NCBI GenBank assembly: GCA_902801885.1
Contig: CADCJX010000003.1
Location: 7,026-71,025 of the forward strand
From: an uncultured Bacteroidia bacterium
GTDB lineage: Bacteria > Bacteroidota > Bacteroidia > Bacteroidales > UBA932
Length of the DNA stretch: 64,000 nt
Direction: 5' to 3'
In this document: positions 7,925-16,338 of the stretch, piece by piece
Position numbering within the stretch: the first letter of the stretch is position 1
Layout: every line of letters starts with the position of its first letter
Notes under the pieces: generated by a model
Told to the model about the DNA's origin: nothing
Databases searched by the model: none
Seen by the model: only the letters and a program-made list of their open reading frames with translations
Program-made: the position numbers and the translations under genes

Positions 7925-9493
7925 ATGAAATGGTTCATCAAACTGATGCTGCCGGCGCTGGTGCTGGCGTCTTGCAGCAAGGAGGCAGGGTCTCCGGTGG
8001 AGATTCTGCCCGAAAGCACAGGGGAGAGGCAGGAGACCATTGCCCATGGATCCATAGCCCTCGGTGACAAGCTAGAAAATCCTTATTCAGTCAGGAATGT
8101 CTCAGCCGCCCTTGCTTCAGTCTATCCTACCAGGGCCGATGTGCAGGTTCCAGCTAATGCGCGTTATGTCAGGTTCCTTCCCAAAGACATGGAGGAATAC
8201 TCCATCCTTGAAGGCCTTGGCCTTGACTTGTTCGACCATCCTCTGGATTATCAGATTCTCCAGGATGGAGACTACTATCATGACCCTTCGATTCCAGAAG
8301 GTGAGATCACCTGGCAGTATGCTGTCGTCCCGGTGGATTTCAGCTTCCCGGAAACTGTCCGGCATGAAGTGATCGAAGACTGTTTCATCCCGGAAGAAGG
8401 CATGGAGACCAAGGGCTTCGCCGATGTGGACTGGAATGCTGTCGAGAGGAAGGCTTTCGAAGTTTCCGGCAACGGGAAATTGCTGGTCCCCGAAACCCGA
8501 TCGAAAGCGAAGCCTTCAGGCCGGATCTCAATCATGGACGACAAGCTCGGAAAGGCTGTCGGAATCTCTTGTGTCAAGATGGTGGCAAACGTCTTTGTCA
8601 AAGTGTCCACAGTCTACACGGATGCTGACGGAAAGTACTCCTTCCCTGCGAAGTTCTCTGCAAAGCCTCGTTACAGCATCTGCTTCCAGAATAAACTGGG
8701 GTTCACGATCGGACTTAACCTTATTTTGGTACCAGCTTCGGTTTCGACTCTCGGGAAGGACGATCCTGACGGAATCGATGTCACGGTAGACAGCAAGTCT
8801 GACAACACTCTTTTCCGCCGCTGCGCAGTCAACAATGCTGCTTACGACTATTTCCAGCAGTGTACTTCATGGGGCATTACCCAACCACCCAAGAACACAA
8901 GGTTCTGGATTCTCAACATCCTGAGGCCGTCATGCACGCTCATGATGCATCATGGAGCAATCCTGGACACCAAGCTTGTCAGCAACTATCTGGGGATGTA
9001 CAAGGCTATAGTAAGAGTCTTCGCTCCTGACATCGTGATAGGATCCAAGGGAAAGAACGGGAAATACTCCGAACTCTACACCTGTGCCATCCACGAACTC
9101 GCCCATTCGTCCCATTTCGAGAAAGTCGGTACCGGCTACTGGAACAAGTTCGCCACCTACATCCTGACTTCCTACCTGGTGTACGGCTCTTGTTATGGAA
9201 CCGGTAACGGTGACGATGCCGGTTACTGTGCTGTTGGTGAGATGTGGGCCTATCATGTGGAGAACATGGTCTACGAATCCAGGTACGGTGTCAATCCTCA
9301 TTTCGGTTCCTCCTACTGGTTCAAGCCTTCGACCCTGGATGTGCTGGAAGACGGTGGAGTCACACGAAGCGAAATCTTCTCAGCACTGACAAGCGAAGTG
9401 ACCGATGTAGATGCGTTGAAGAAGGAACTCCTGTCTGTCTGCCCCGCAAAGAAGACTGTCATAGACCAGGCCTTCAAGCCTAAAAGAAAGTAG
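7925..9493 (+). CDS. Lipoprotein with zinc-metalloprotease-like HExxH motif
   Basis: 522 residues, not assigned to a named family. A lipoprotein signal (MKWFIKLMLPALVLASC, Cys17) is followed by about 370 residues with no motif I recognise and then HELAHSSHF (around residue 393-401), a HExxH zinc-binding signature, with WAYHVENMVYE about 55 residues later, which could give the third metal ligand or belong to the active site. A cell-surface or periplasmic metallopeptidase is plausible but inferred. A segment at about 225-275 (VNVFVKVSTVYTDADGKYSFP) looks like a carboxypeptidase-regulatory-like beta-sandwich. A -7-like TACCTTTG lies at 7893-7900. It stands alone between the deoC terminator and tRNA-Leu. 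Confidence 0.6.
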   Translation: MKWFIKLMLPALVLASCSKEAGSPVEILPESTGERQETIAHGSIALGDKLENPYSVRNVSAALASVYPTRADVQVPANARYVRFLPKDMEEYSILEGLGLDLFDHPLDYQILQDGDYYHDPSIPEGEITWQYAVVPVDFSFPETVRHEVIEDCFIPEEGMETKGFADVDWNAVERKAFEVSGNGKLLVPETRSKAKPSGRISIMDDKLGKAVGISCVKMVANVFVKVSTVYTDADGKYSFPAKFSAKPRYSICFQNKLGFTIGLNLILVPASVSTLGKDDPDGIDVTVDSKSDNTLFRRCAVNNAAYDYFQQCTSWGITQPPKNTRFWILNILRPSCTLMMHHGAILDTKLVSNYLGMYKAIVRVFAPDIVIGSKGKNGKYSELYTCAIHELAHSSHFEKVGTGYWNKFATYILTSYLVYGSCYGTGNGDDAGYCAVGEMWAYHVENMVYESRYGVNPHFGSSYWFKPSTLDVLEDGGVTRSEIFSALTSEVTDVDALKKELLSVCPAKKTVIDQAFKPKRK

Positions 9494-9525
9494 CATGAAA
9501 GCCTTCATCGCCCGGGTATAATTAT

Positions 9526-9556
9526 TTTGCAATTTCACATGCAATTTGTATCTTTG
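9526..9556 (+). promoter_or_regulatory. Promoter of tRNA-Leu
   Basis: TTTG at 9526-9529, 19 bases, then TATCTTTG at 9549-9556: a full match to the Bacteroidota consensus, 12 bases before the tRNA 5' end. Confidence 0.85.
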
Positions 9557-9568
9557 CAATCCGATTAT

Positions 9569-9651
9569 GCGCGGGTGGCGAAATGGTAGACGCGCTAGTT
9601 TCAGGAGCTAGTGTCAATTGCGACGTGTGAGTTCGACTCTCATCCCGCGCA
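9569..9651 (+). tRNA. tRNA-Leu (anticodon CAG)
   Basis: The acceptor stem GCGCGGG pairs with CCCGCGC (9644-9650), the discriminator is A, and the D-loop GCGAAATGGTAGACGC is of leucine type. The anticodon stem CTAGT/GCTAG encloses the loop TTCAGGA with anticodon CAG. There is a long variable arm as in class II tRNAs, and the T-arm is GTGAGTTCGACTCTCAT. CCA is not encoded. Confidence 0.95.
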
Positions 9652-9654
9652 CGA

Positions 9655-9689
9655 AGAGACCGGAAGGATGACCTTCCGGTCTCTTTTTT
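9655..9689 (+). terminator. Terminator after tRNA-Leu
   Basis: A perfect 13 bp stem (AGAGACCGGAAGG/CCTTCCGGTCTCT) with a 4-base loop is followed by five more T, four bases after the tRNA. Confidence 0.95.
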
Positions 9690-9765
9690 GATCCTTATCT
9701 CGTTATCGCATTATACTGTTCTTTCGATTATTATTACTATTTTAGTAGACTCTAATTCAGAAAGT

Positions 9766-10692
9766 ATGAAAATAGTATTCCTGGATGCGGCGACAGTGGG
9801 GGACACTTCGCTTGAGCCGATTGCAAAACTTGGAGAACTGGTCTGCTGGCCGACTTCAACTCCGGAGGAGGCACGTGATCGAGTCGGTGAATGCGAGGTT
9901 CTGATAGTTAATAAGGTAAAAGTGGATGAGGCCCTGCTTGAGGCGGCCCCAAGCCTGAAACTTATCTGCGAGGCGGCCACCGGGGTCAACAACATCGATC
10001 TGGATGCCTGCGCTGCGAGAGGGATTCCTGTCCGTAACGTTGCCGGCTATTCAACGGATTCAGTGGTGCAGGAAACCTTCATGCATATCCTTACCCTTAT
10101 GGGCAACGGACCGTATTTCGATCACACTGTCAAGTCCGGGGAATATTCCCGCGGAAAGATATTCACTGACGTCTCCAAGCCATTCTTTGAGATCACGGGG
10201 AAGACCCTCGGCATCATCGGCATGGGCACGATAGGTTCGAAGGTCGCTAAGGTGGGGGAGGCTTTCGGAATGAAGGTGATATATTACTCCACTTCCGGAA
10301 CCGGCCATTGCAAGGAATATCCTTCCGTTCCCCTCGAGCAATTGATGAAAGAGTCGGATGTGATTTCGGTCCATGCTCCTTTCAATCCCCGCACTGCCGG
10401 CCTGGTCGGTGAGAAGGAACTCAGGCTCATGAAGCCAACCGCCTTCATAGTCAATATGGGGCGCGGAGGCATCGTCGTCGAGGATGCCCTCGCCAAGGTG
10501 ATTGATGAAGGAGTAATTGGAGGAGCTGGCCTGGACGTCTTCGTCACCGAGCCTCTTCCTGAGGATCACCCTCTGCTCCACACCCGCCATCCTGAGAAAC
10601 TAAGCCTTACTCCACATACGGCATGGGCTAGCGTTGAGGCCCGTCAGAGACTCATTGAAGCCATTGCCGCAAACATCGCGCAAGGCTTCTGA
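9766..10692 (+). CDS. D-2-hydroxyacid dehydrogenase (NAD-dependent)
   Basis: 308 residues. Member of the D-isomer 2-hydroxyacid dehydrogenase family, which reduces 2-keto acids with NADH. Seen: the N-terminal substrate domain with CEAATGVNNIDLDAC, the Rossmann motif GIIGMGTIGSKVAK, the DVISVHAPFNPRTAGL block, NMGRGGIVVEDAL (substrate arginine), GLDVFVTEPL (catalytic acid), and TPHTAW (catalytic histidine). The substrate is not clear; hydroxypyruvate/glycerate and D-lactate type enzymes look alike. ATG 9766 was chosen because MKIVFLDAA matches the family start; an upstream in-frame start at 9688 falls in the tRNA terminator region. Confidence 0.88.
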   Translation: MKIVFLDAATVGDTSLEPIAKLGELVCWPTSTPEEARDRVGECEVLIVNKVKVDEALLEAAPSLKLICEAATGVNNIDLDACAARGIPVRNVAGYSTDSVVQETFMHILTLMGNGPYFDHTVKSGEYSRGKIFTDVSKPFFEITGKTLGIIGMGTIGSKVAKVGEAFGMKVIYYSTSGTGHCKEYPSVPLEQLMKESDVISVHAPFNPRTAGLVGEKELRLMKPTAFIVNMGRGGIVVEDALAKVIDEGVIGGAGLDVFVTEPLPEDHPLLHTRHPEKLSLTPHTAWASVEARQRLIEAIAANIAQGF

Positions 10693-10720
10693 TCCAAAAC
10701 TGAAAGCAAGAAAGACAGAT

Positions 10721-12082
10721 ATGAAAAAGATTCTTATCTCATTGACAGCCCTCCTGGTCTGTGCCATGTTGCCTGCGCAGACCTTGCAGACATCCTATTT
10801 CTCTGAGGATTTCACCTATTCCTACAGGCTTAATCCGGCATTCCATCCTTCCTACAGCTTCGTAGGCCTGCCATTTGCCGGCTCCACCGCAGTGGGTTAC
10901 ACCGGCAGTTTCGGCCTTAATGATGTGCTTTACAAGAACGGGGGCGAGAAGGTAACATTCATGAACGAGTCGGTACAGGCATCCGACTTCCTGGACAGGT
11001 TCAAACCGGGAATGAACAAGTTCACCACTGAGAGTTATGCCAATCTGCTGGCGATAGGTTTCAGGGCAGGTGGAATGTACAACATCGTGGATGTCAATAT
11101 CAGGGACTACACCAGCGGCAGCCTGCCTTACGACCTTATGAAGTACCTGAAAGAGGGCCCGACGACTGATGGATCGTATGATTTGTCGGGTCTCCATGCC
11201 CGTTCCACGACTTTTGCTGAGATCGGTATCACCTCTTCCTGGAAACCAAACCGGAAGCTTACCATCGGTATGAGATTCAAGGGTGTGATAGGCCTTCAGA
11301 ATTCCTACGTGGACATGGACAACCTGCGCGTCAGCAAATCCGGAAGCGACCTGTCGGTCAATGCAAGCGGTGTAGTGGCCTCTGCCTACGACGGAATAGA
11401 CATCGTGACACGCACTCCTGAATATGCGGCCGGAAACAAACTCATAGATTTCTCCCATTCAAAGATCGGCAGGTCCCCGGGAATCATGAACGGTTACGGA
11501 GTCGGGGCCGACGTGGGATTCCTGTACGACGACAGTTCGTGGCAGTTCTCAGGATCGATCATCGACATCGGTTGCGTGTTCTGGTTCCACAACCTCTATG
11601 GCCATTCCTTGTCAAGCAGTAGTTTTACCTATGATTTCCAGCGCCACAGTCACCGTGGCACAAAGATGGCTAATGAGTTCTCCGACATGGGCGACCTTAT
11701 GGCACAGGCACTCCAGATTCAGAAGGAAGATGAGTACCAAAGCCTTCAGGCCCTGCCTCTGACTGCCAGGTTCGGGGCCAGGTACCTTCTATATTCAGAC
11801 CTTTCCTTCGGCGGCCTTGCAACCTTCCGTTATGACAGTATCTGTCCTTTCTGGGACCTTAGGGGAAGCGTCAACTACAAGCCTGTCAAGAAGGTGGAAC
11901 TGATTGGCAGTCTGGGAGCCGGTACTTACGGAGTGACCTTCGGAGCCTTCGCCAACGTGAAGGTCGGTCATTTCAACCTGTTTGCCGGTACCGACGGCCT
12001 GCTCGGCCTGAGAAGTTCCAACTTCGTATTCCCAGGAAGCAACTATCCTAACTTCTCCTTTGGATTGAATATTATCTGGTAG
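10721..12082 (+). CDS. DUF5723 outer membrane beta-barrel-like protein
   Basis: 453 residues with a cleavable signal peptide (MKKILISLTALLVCAMLPAQ) and a pattern of alternating short beta strands and turns ending in an aromatic residue (FGLNIIW), as in outer membrane barrels. Features such as TSYFSEDFTYSYRLNPAFHP match the DUF5723 family of Bacteroidota, which is of unknown function. I chose ATG 10721 because it starts the signal peptide; an overlapping upstream start at 10634 would put it inside the dehydrogenase gene. It is 28 bases after that gene and may be co-transcribed with it. Confidence 0.82.
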   Translation: MKKILISLTALLVCAMLPAQTLQTSYFSEDFTYSYRLNPAFHPSYSFVGLPFAGSTAVGYTGSFGLNDVLYKNGGEKVTFMNESVQASDFLDRFKPGMNKFTTESYANLLAIGFRAGGMYNIVDVNIRDYTSGSLPYDLMKYLKEGPTTDGSYDLSGLHARSTTFAEIGITSSWKPNRKLTIGMRFKGVIGLQNSYVDMDNLRVSKSGSDLSVNASGVVASAYDGIDIVTRTPEYAAGNKLIDFSHSKIGRSPGIMNGYGVGADVGFLYDDSSWQFSGSIIDIGCVFWFHNLYGHSLSSSSFTYDFQRHSHRGTKMANEFSDMGDLMAQALQIQKEDEYQSLQALPLTARFGARYLLYSDLSFGGLATFRYDSICPFWDLRGSVNYKPVKKVELIGSLGAGTYGVTFGAFANVKVGHFNLFAGTDGLLGLRSSNFVFPGSNYPNFSFGLNIIW

Positions 12083-12089
12083 TGTTCTT

Positions 12090-12206
12090 CCGGGAGGTAC
12101 TATCCCCCGGAACCGCCGCTTCGCGGCCCCACCGCTCGCTTCGCTCCGGTCCCCCCTCTTAACGTGCCGAGGGTGGCAGTGGTTCCCGGGGGATAGTATC
12201 TCCCGG
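12090..12206. repeat. Long imperfect inverted repeat between convergent genes
   Basis: The left arm (about 12090-12114, CCGGGAGGTACTATCCCCCG then GAACC) and right arm (12181-12206) are near-perfect reverse complements, with one mismatch and one extra base. The GC-rich middle holds the motif CGCTCGCTTCGCTCCGG. It fills the gap between the convergent DUF5723 and rhamnosidase genes. It could be a REP-like interspersed element or a two-way terminator. Confidence 0.7.
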
Positions 12207-12232
12207 GGCGAAAGGGGGCCAGGGAAACAATG

Positions 12233-14896
12233 TCAGAAAGAATGTGTCCCGGGACCGACTTCGTGGATGGTGTAACTGTCGTCGGACATCGGGTCTGCTG
12301 ATGCAACCTCAACGCTCTTGGGAACATAGATCGTTGCACGGGAACCGTAAGGGATGGTAACCTCCATCTTGACGGTGTGCCCGTCGTGGCTTACATGCGA
12401 GTCAACCTTGCCGTAAGGAGTCATGGTGGAATAGCTCACATCAGTGAGTTCTGCTGAAGGTATCGGCCTTATGATCACATGCTTGAATCCCGGCTCGAGC
12501 GGGTCAGTGTCGACCCCTGCCAGTACCCTTGAGTACCATGTGAGTCCTCCGCCGAACATCGGATGATTCCTCGAATCCCTTCCGTTCCACTGTTCCCAAG
12601 TTGTCGTGGCTCCTTGTTCTATCCACCAGCCGAAACTGGGATAGTCGCGTTGGTTCATGATGGTGTAGGCAAGGTCCCCCATGCCGTTCATCGACAGAGT
12701 TTCGAACAGGTAACGGGTGCCTATGATCCCGGTATTGAGGTGACCTTTGCATTTAACCTCCAGCTCTTCCCTCAAAGTCACGAGTACATCGTCCCTGTGC
12801 TCATCTGGTACACCCATGTAAAGCGCCAGGACATTGCTGCCGTAGAAGCCGTAGGACTTCTCTTCCTTATTGTAGAAAGTGTTGTGGAAAGCAGACCATA
12901 TACTCTCTGTCAGAGCTCCGGCTTCATTGGCGAGTCCCATGTCCCCAGCCGCTTTTGCCGAAAGGGCAGTGTTCCTTGCGCAGAGCCAGTAGATGAAAGT
13001 GTGAACCAGGCCTTCGTCAGGAATCCCGTCGCCGGCATAGGAATCATCTACATGAGGCGGCAGCCAGTCGCCCAGGTTATACCAATAGAAAGGTTTCCCA
13101 TCCGGAGTGGTCTTTGCGACCAGGATGGTGCCGTCAGGCTTTGTCCATGTTCCCAGATACTTGAGATAGCCCTTCATCCCCTCCAGACTCTTTCCCAGGA
13201 CAGACCTGTCTCCATAGCGCAGGTAGAACTCCCACGGCATGACGCAGATAGCCGCACCCCAGGCCGGTCCTCCGCCGCACATCGGCTCCCACGGGGCTCC
13301 GTTGGGGACGTATCCTGTCTCAGGGTTCTGGCTCCCGATCACATCGTCGATCCACTTGTTGTAGAAGGCTGATGCGTCGAAATAAGAAATGACCGAAGCC
13401 ATGGCCACCTCTCCGTCTCCTGTGTATGGAAGCCGCTCGCGATGAGGGCAGTCGGTAGCCACTGCGCTGTGCATATTGTCAATCTGGGAGCGCTGGAAGA
13501 TCTTCAGTATCTGCGCGAAGAGTGGATTGGAACTCTCGAATGATGAGTTCACTGGTACGTCGGTGTTGACTGCTTCGGCAACAACCTGGTCGGGCGTCAG
13601 ATCCTTTATTCCAGAGACTATGGCCTCCCTGAACACGAACCAGGTGAAACGGGGGGCGAAGTCTGTTTCCCCATCAGAACCGAACACATATTCACATCTG
13701 GGGCTCTCATACTCGCTGAGATATTCGACCTTGAGGGTGTCGCCGGCTTCTCCGGTTATGCCTTTGAAATGGGCCCATCCGGAGATCATCGTACCGAAAT
13801 CGATCTTGAAGGATCCATCTTCCTGGCGTTCGAACGAGACAGGCTTGAAGACTTCGGTGATTTTGTCGGTAGGACCGTTGTTCGCTGTGAGCGGTCCATC
13901 CGGGGCAGTGCGCTCGATCGCGGTGGCCCATGCGGAATCGTCGAATCCAGCCTTGTCCCAGCCGGGCTGCACCTGACGTGCGTCGTAGGCCTCTCCTCCC
14001 CACAAATCTCCGTAAGTGAAAGGAGACTCGGCAGCCTTCCAGGAGGTATCCGTACTGACATGCTCCCTGCGCCCGTCCTTGTAGGTTAACTCGATTCGGG
14101 CTATAAGTCTCGGGACTCCGTAAGGTTCGCATTGGTCGGATGGTGCAGTCGGACGGGTGTGGAAATACCCGTTACCAAGGGTCACTCCGATTGCATTGTC
14201 GCCTTCCTTCAGCATTCCGGAGACATCGTATGAAAGGTAAAGCGTCTTGTAGGCGGTTACAGCGGGGTCGAGAGGTATCCTGGGGTTCTCGCCAAGGAAT
14301 GGTCTCAAGGTGTAATCGGTCAGTCCGGGCACGAGGAAGTCGTCACCGATCTTGCCGCCGTTGATCCTTGCCTCGAAGTACCCGAGTCCGCTTATGAATA
14401 TCCTGGCACTTTCCAGGCCCTTGCCGACCTTGAATTCCTTGCGGAACATGGGATAGCGGGTGTACCACTCTCCGCGTTCATCCTTCTGCCACGGGGCACC
14501 TATCCATTGCGCATCCCAACCGTCAGTTGAAGGGCCTGTCACCCAGCGGGCAGGCCTGCTCCAGGCACTTGCCTTGCCGCCTTCGTCCCAGGTCCTCAAC
14601 ATCCATGAATATTCCTCCATGGGCTGAAGGACAGGGCCTCCATAGGGGACTAGATGTGACTCTCCGGAGGTGATTCTCCCGGAATCCCATACCAGGTCCT
14701 TCCCGGAGGTGACTTTTATCTCGTAGGCAGTCTGGTCACTGGAGTTGATCCAGCTCAGTCTAGGGGCAGATCCGGCTTCGACCAGCACGTCACCCTCCTG
14801 GTACTCGCACCGCAGCCCTTCCGGCCGGCTGCCAGCACAGCCGTACAAGGCTATTGCCGCCAGAATGGTCGCAACGGCAGAAGTTAATCTATTCAT
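12233..14896 (-). CDS. Alpha-L-rhamnosidase (GH78), lipoprotein
   Basis: 887 residues. Releases terminal alpha-L-rhamnose from glycans. A lipoprotein signal (MNRLTSAVATILAAIALYGC, Cys20) suggests anchoring at the outer membrane or periplasm. Then come an N-terminal Ig-like domain (about 25-120, LSWINSSDQTAYEIKV), the bacterial rhamnosidase N-domain (about 150-330, ARIFISGLGYFEARING), a concanavalin-like domain, the (alpha/alpha)6 catalytic barrel (about 450-790, with DCPHRERLPYTGDGE and WEQWNGRDSRNHPMFGG) and a C-terminal beta-sandwich. The conserved acidic residues of GH78 are in these blocks. It ends convergently with the DUF5723 gene and is preceded by apt on the same strand after 5 bases. 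Confidence 0.93.
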   Translation of the reverse strand: MNRLTSAVATILAAIALYGCAGSRPEGLRCEYQEGDVLVEAGSAPRLSWINSSDQTAYEIKVTSGKDLVWDSGRITSGESHLVPYGGPVLQPMEEYSWMLRTWDEGGKASAWSRPARWVTGPSTDGWDAQWIGAPWQKDERGEWYTRYPMFRKEFKVGKGLESARIFISGLGYFEARINGGKIGDDFLVPGLTDYTLRPFLGENPRIPLDPAVTAYKTLYLSYDVSGMLKEGDNAIGVTLGNGYFHTRPTAPSDQCEPYGVPRLIARIELTYKDGRREHVSTDTSWKAAESPFTYGDLWGGEAYDARQVQPGWDKAGFDDSAWATAIERTAPDGPLTANNGPTDKITEVFKPVSFERQEDGSFKIDFGTMISGWAHFKGITGEAGDTLKVEYLSEYESPRCEYVFGSDGETDFAPRFTWFVFREAIVSGIKDLTPDQVVAEAVNTDVPVNSSFESSNPLFAQILKIFQRSQIDNMHSAVATDCPHRERLPYTGDGEVAMASVISYFDASAFYNKWIDDVIGSQNPETGYVPNGAPWEPMCGGGPAWGAAICVMPWEFYLRYGDRSVLGKSLEGMKGYLKYLGTWTKPDGTILVAKTTPDGKPFYWYNLGDWLPPHVDDSYAGDGIPDEGLVHTFIYWLCARNTALSAKAAGDMGLANEAGALTESIWSAFHNTFYNKEEKSYGFYGSNVLALYMGVPDEHRDDVLVTLREELEVKCKGHLNTGIIGTRYLFETLSMNGMGDLAYTIMNQRDYPSFGWWIEQGATTTWEQWNGRDSRNHPMFGGGLTWYSRVLAGVDTDPLEPGFKHVIIRPIPSAELTDVSYSTMTPYGKVDSHVSHDGHTVKMEVTIPYGSRATIYVPKSVEVASADPMSDDSYTIHEVGPGTHSF

Positions 14897-14901
14897 TTTA
14901 A

Positions 14902-15465
14902 TTAAATGTGGGCGATTGAGTGGACGGGGGCGATTTCGGCGAGGCGGTCACGGCCGTTGAGCCCATCCAGTTCGACTATGAATATGAATTCGTTGACCTT
15001 GACTCTATATTCCTTGCCGCCTATCTGCAAACTTGTGTTCGTCAAAGCTTTGGCTATCCCTTCTGCAGTGCCTCCGGTGGCCAGTACATCGTCTACTATC
15101 GACACATGGAAGACTCCGTCCTCTGCCTTTCCGGAAGCAATGTCGGAATTGCGGTAGATAAGTTTGTCGGCCCCATATTCCTTCATTATCTCAATGGTCT
15201 GCAGATCGTCTCCGCTGTAGGGTAGCTTCCCCCTTTTGCGGAAGAGGATGATGTTGTCCACACCGCAGTCAGCGATGAGCAGGGGAGACGCGAAGAGGAA
15301 GGCCCTGGCCTCCGGGCAAGCCACTGAAGGGGCCGTGACGAGACGTCCGACTTCGGCGGTAACGTTTGCGAACACTTTCCTGTCCTGCAGATAAGGGATG
15401 ATGTCCACGAACTTTATCCCCGGAGTGGGAAAGTCCTGGTAGAATTTAAGGTATTCTTCGAACAT
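14902..15465 (-). CDS. apt: Adenine phosphoribosyltransferase-type enzyme
   Basis: 187 residues. Transfers phosphoribose from PRPP to a purine base. The start YLKFYQDFPTPGIKFVDIIPYL matches Apt, and the PRPP-binding loop VSIVDDVLATGGTAEGI is intact. It is slightly longer than typical Apt (about 170-180), and the hood region is divergent, so a related purine base is possible. It lies divergently from a Tsx-like channel and a purine permease, which fits purine salvage. The minus-strand -7 TATCTTTG lies at 15498-15505. Confidence 0.85.
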   Translation of the reverse strand: MFEEYLKFYQDFPTPGIKFVDIIPYLQDRKVFANVTAEVGRLVTAPSVACPEARAFLFASPLLIADCGVDNIILFRKRGKLPYSGDDLQTIEIMKEYGADKLIYRNSDIASGKAEDGVFHVSIVDDVLATGGTAEGIAKALTNTSLQIGGKEYRVKVNEFIFIVELDGLNGRDRLAEIAPVHSIAHI

Positions 15466-15576
15466 GGTTGTTGAAAACTTTGTGGATTATTGCATAACAA
15501 AGATATGGATTTTCTCTGAGTATCGGGCTAAATTTGTAAGGAGTTAGTTTGGCTATTCTTCAATTCTAATAAAATT

Positions 15577-16305
15577 ATGTCAAAAAAACCTATTCTTGCA
15601 GTCGCTGTAGCGGCTCTCGCCTTCACTCTAGGAGCCAAGGCACAGACCAATGTACAGACATTCTACGATTTCGGCAAGGATCGTCAGTATGTGACTACAA
15701 CCTTCGAAATGTTCAAGGGTGACAAGTTCGGTGACACATTCTTCTTCATCGATCACTACTACAACAGCACTGACAAGAATCTGAAGCATGATGGAGTGAG
15801 CAGCGCAATCAATGGCAGCTACTTTGAGATCGAGCGCGGAATCAATTTCTGGCAGGACAGCAATCTAAAGGATTTCAGCGGTCACATTGAGTACGACGGA
15901 ACCACCTGGGGCCAGGGCACATGGTGCTTCGGTGCAAAGTACTTCTTCCATTCTGCAGACTTCTCCAAGACCCTCTCGCTCTATGCTATGTACGAGCTGT
16001 TCCGTGGCTTCGGCAAGGCTGACATTCCTATCAAGTTCACCGCAGTCTGGGGAATCAGCAACCTTTTCGGAGTGAAGGGACTTACCTTCAAGGGATTCGC
16101 TGACCTTTGGGGCAACAACACCTTCTGGGGACTCGGAGATGAGACTAAATGGACATTCCTCACCGAACCTCAGCTCTGGATGAACCTCGGAAGTGCATTT
16201 GACGGTCATCTTGACATCGGTACCGAGATCGAGATCTCATGCAACTTTGCAGGCAACAAGGGATTCATGGTCAATCCTTGCGCAGGTCTCCGCTGGTCGT
16301 TCTAA
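15577..16305 (+). CDS. DUF5020, Tsx-like outer membrane channel
   Basis: 242 residues with a signal peptide (MSKKPILAVAVAALAFTLGAKAQ). The mature part (TNVQTFYDFGKDRQYVTTTFEMFKGDKFGDTFFFIDHYY, given here by its ends only: TNVQTFYDFG ... FFFIDHYY) resembles Tsx, the nucleoside-specific outer membrane channel, and ends LRWSF like a barrel C-terminus. The family name in Bacteroidota is DUF5020. A probable role is passage of nucleosides or bases to the permease encoded 33 bases downstream. A -7 TAAATTTG lies at 15529-15536. The channel role is family inference; the substrate is suggested by context. Confidence 0.85.
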   Translation: MSKKPILAVAVAALAFTLGAKAQTNVQTFYDFGKDRQYVTTTFEMFKGDKFGDTFFFIDHYYNSTDKNLKHDGVSSAINGSYFEIERGINFWQDSNLKDFSGHIEYDGTTWGQGTWCFGAKYFFHSADFSKTLSLYAMYELFRGFGKADIPIKFTAVWGISNLFGVKGLTFKGFADLWGNNTFWGLGDETKWTFLTEPQLWMNLGSAFDGHLDIGTEIEISCNFAGNKGFMVNPCAGLRWSF

Positions 16306-16338
16306 TCCCTTAAAACTCACACTAATCACATAATAACC

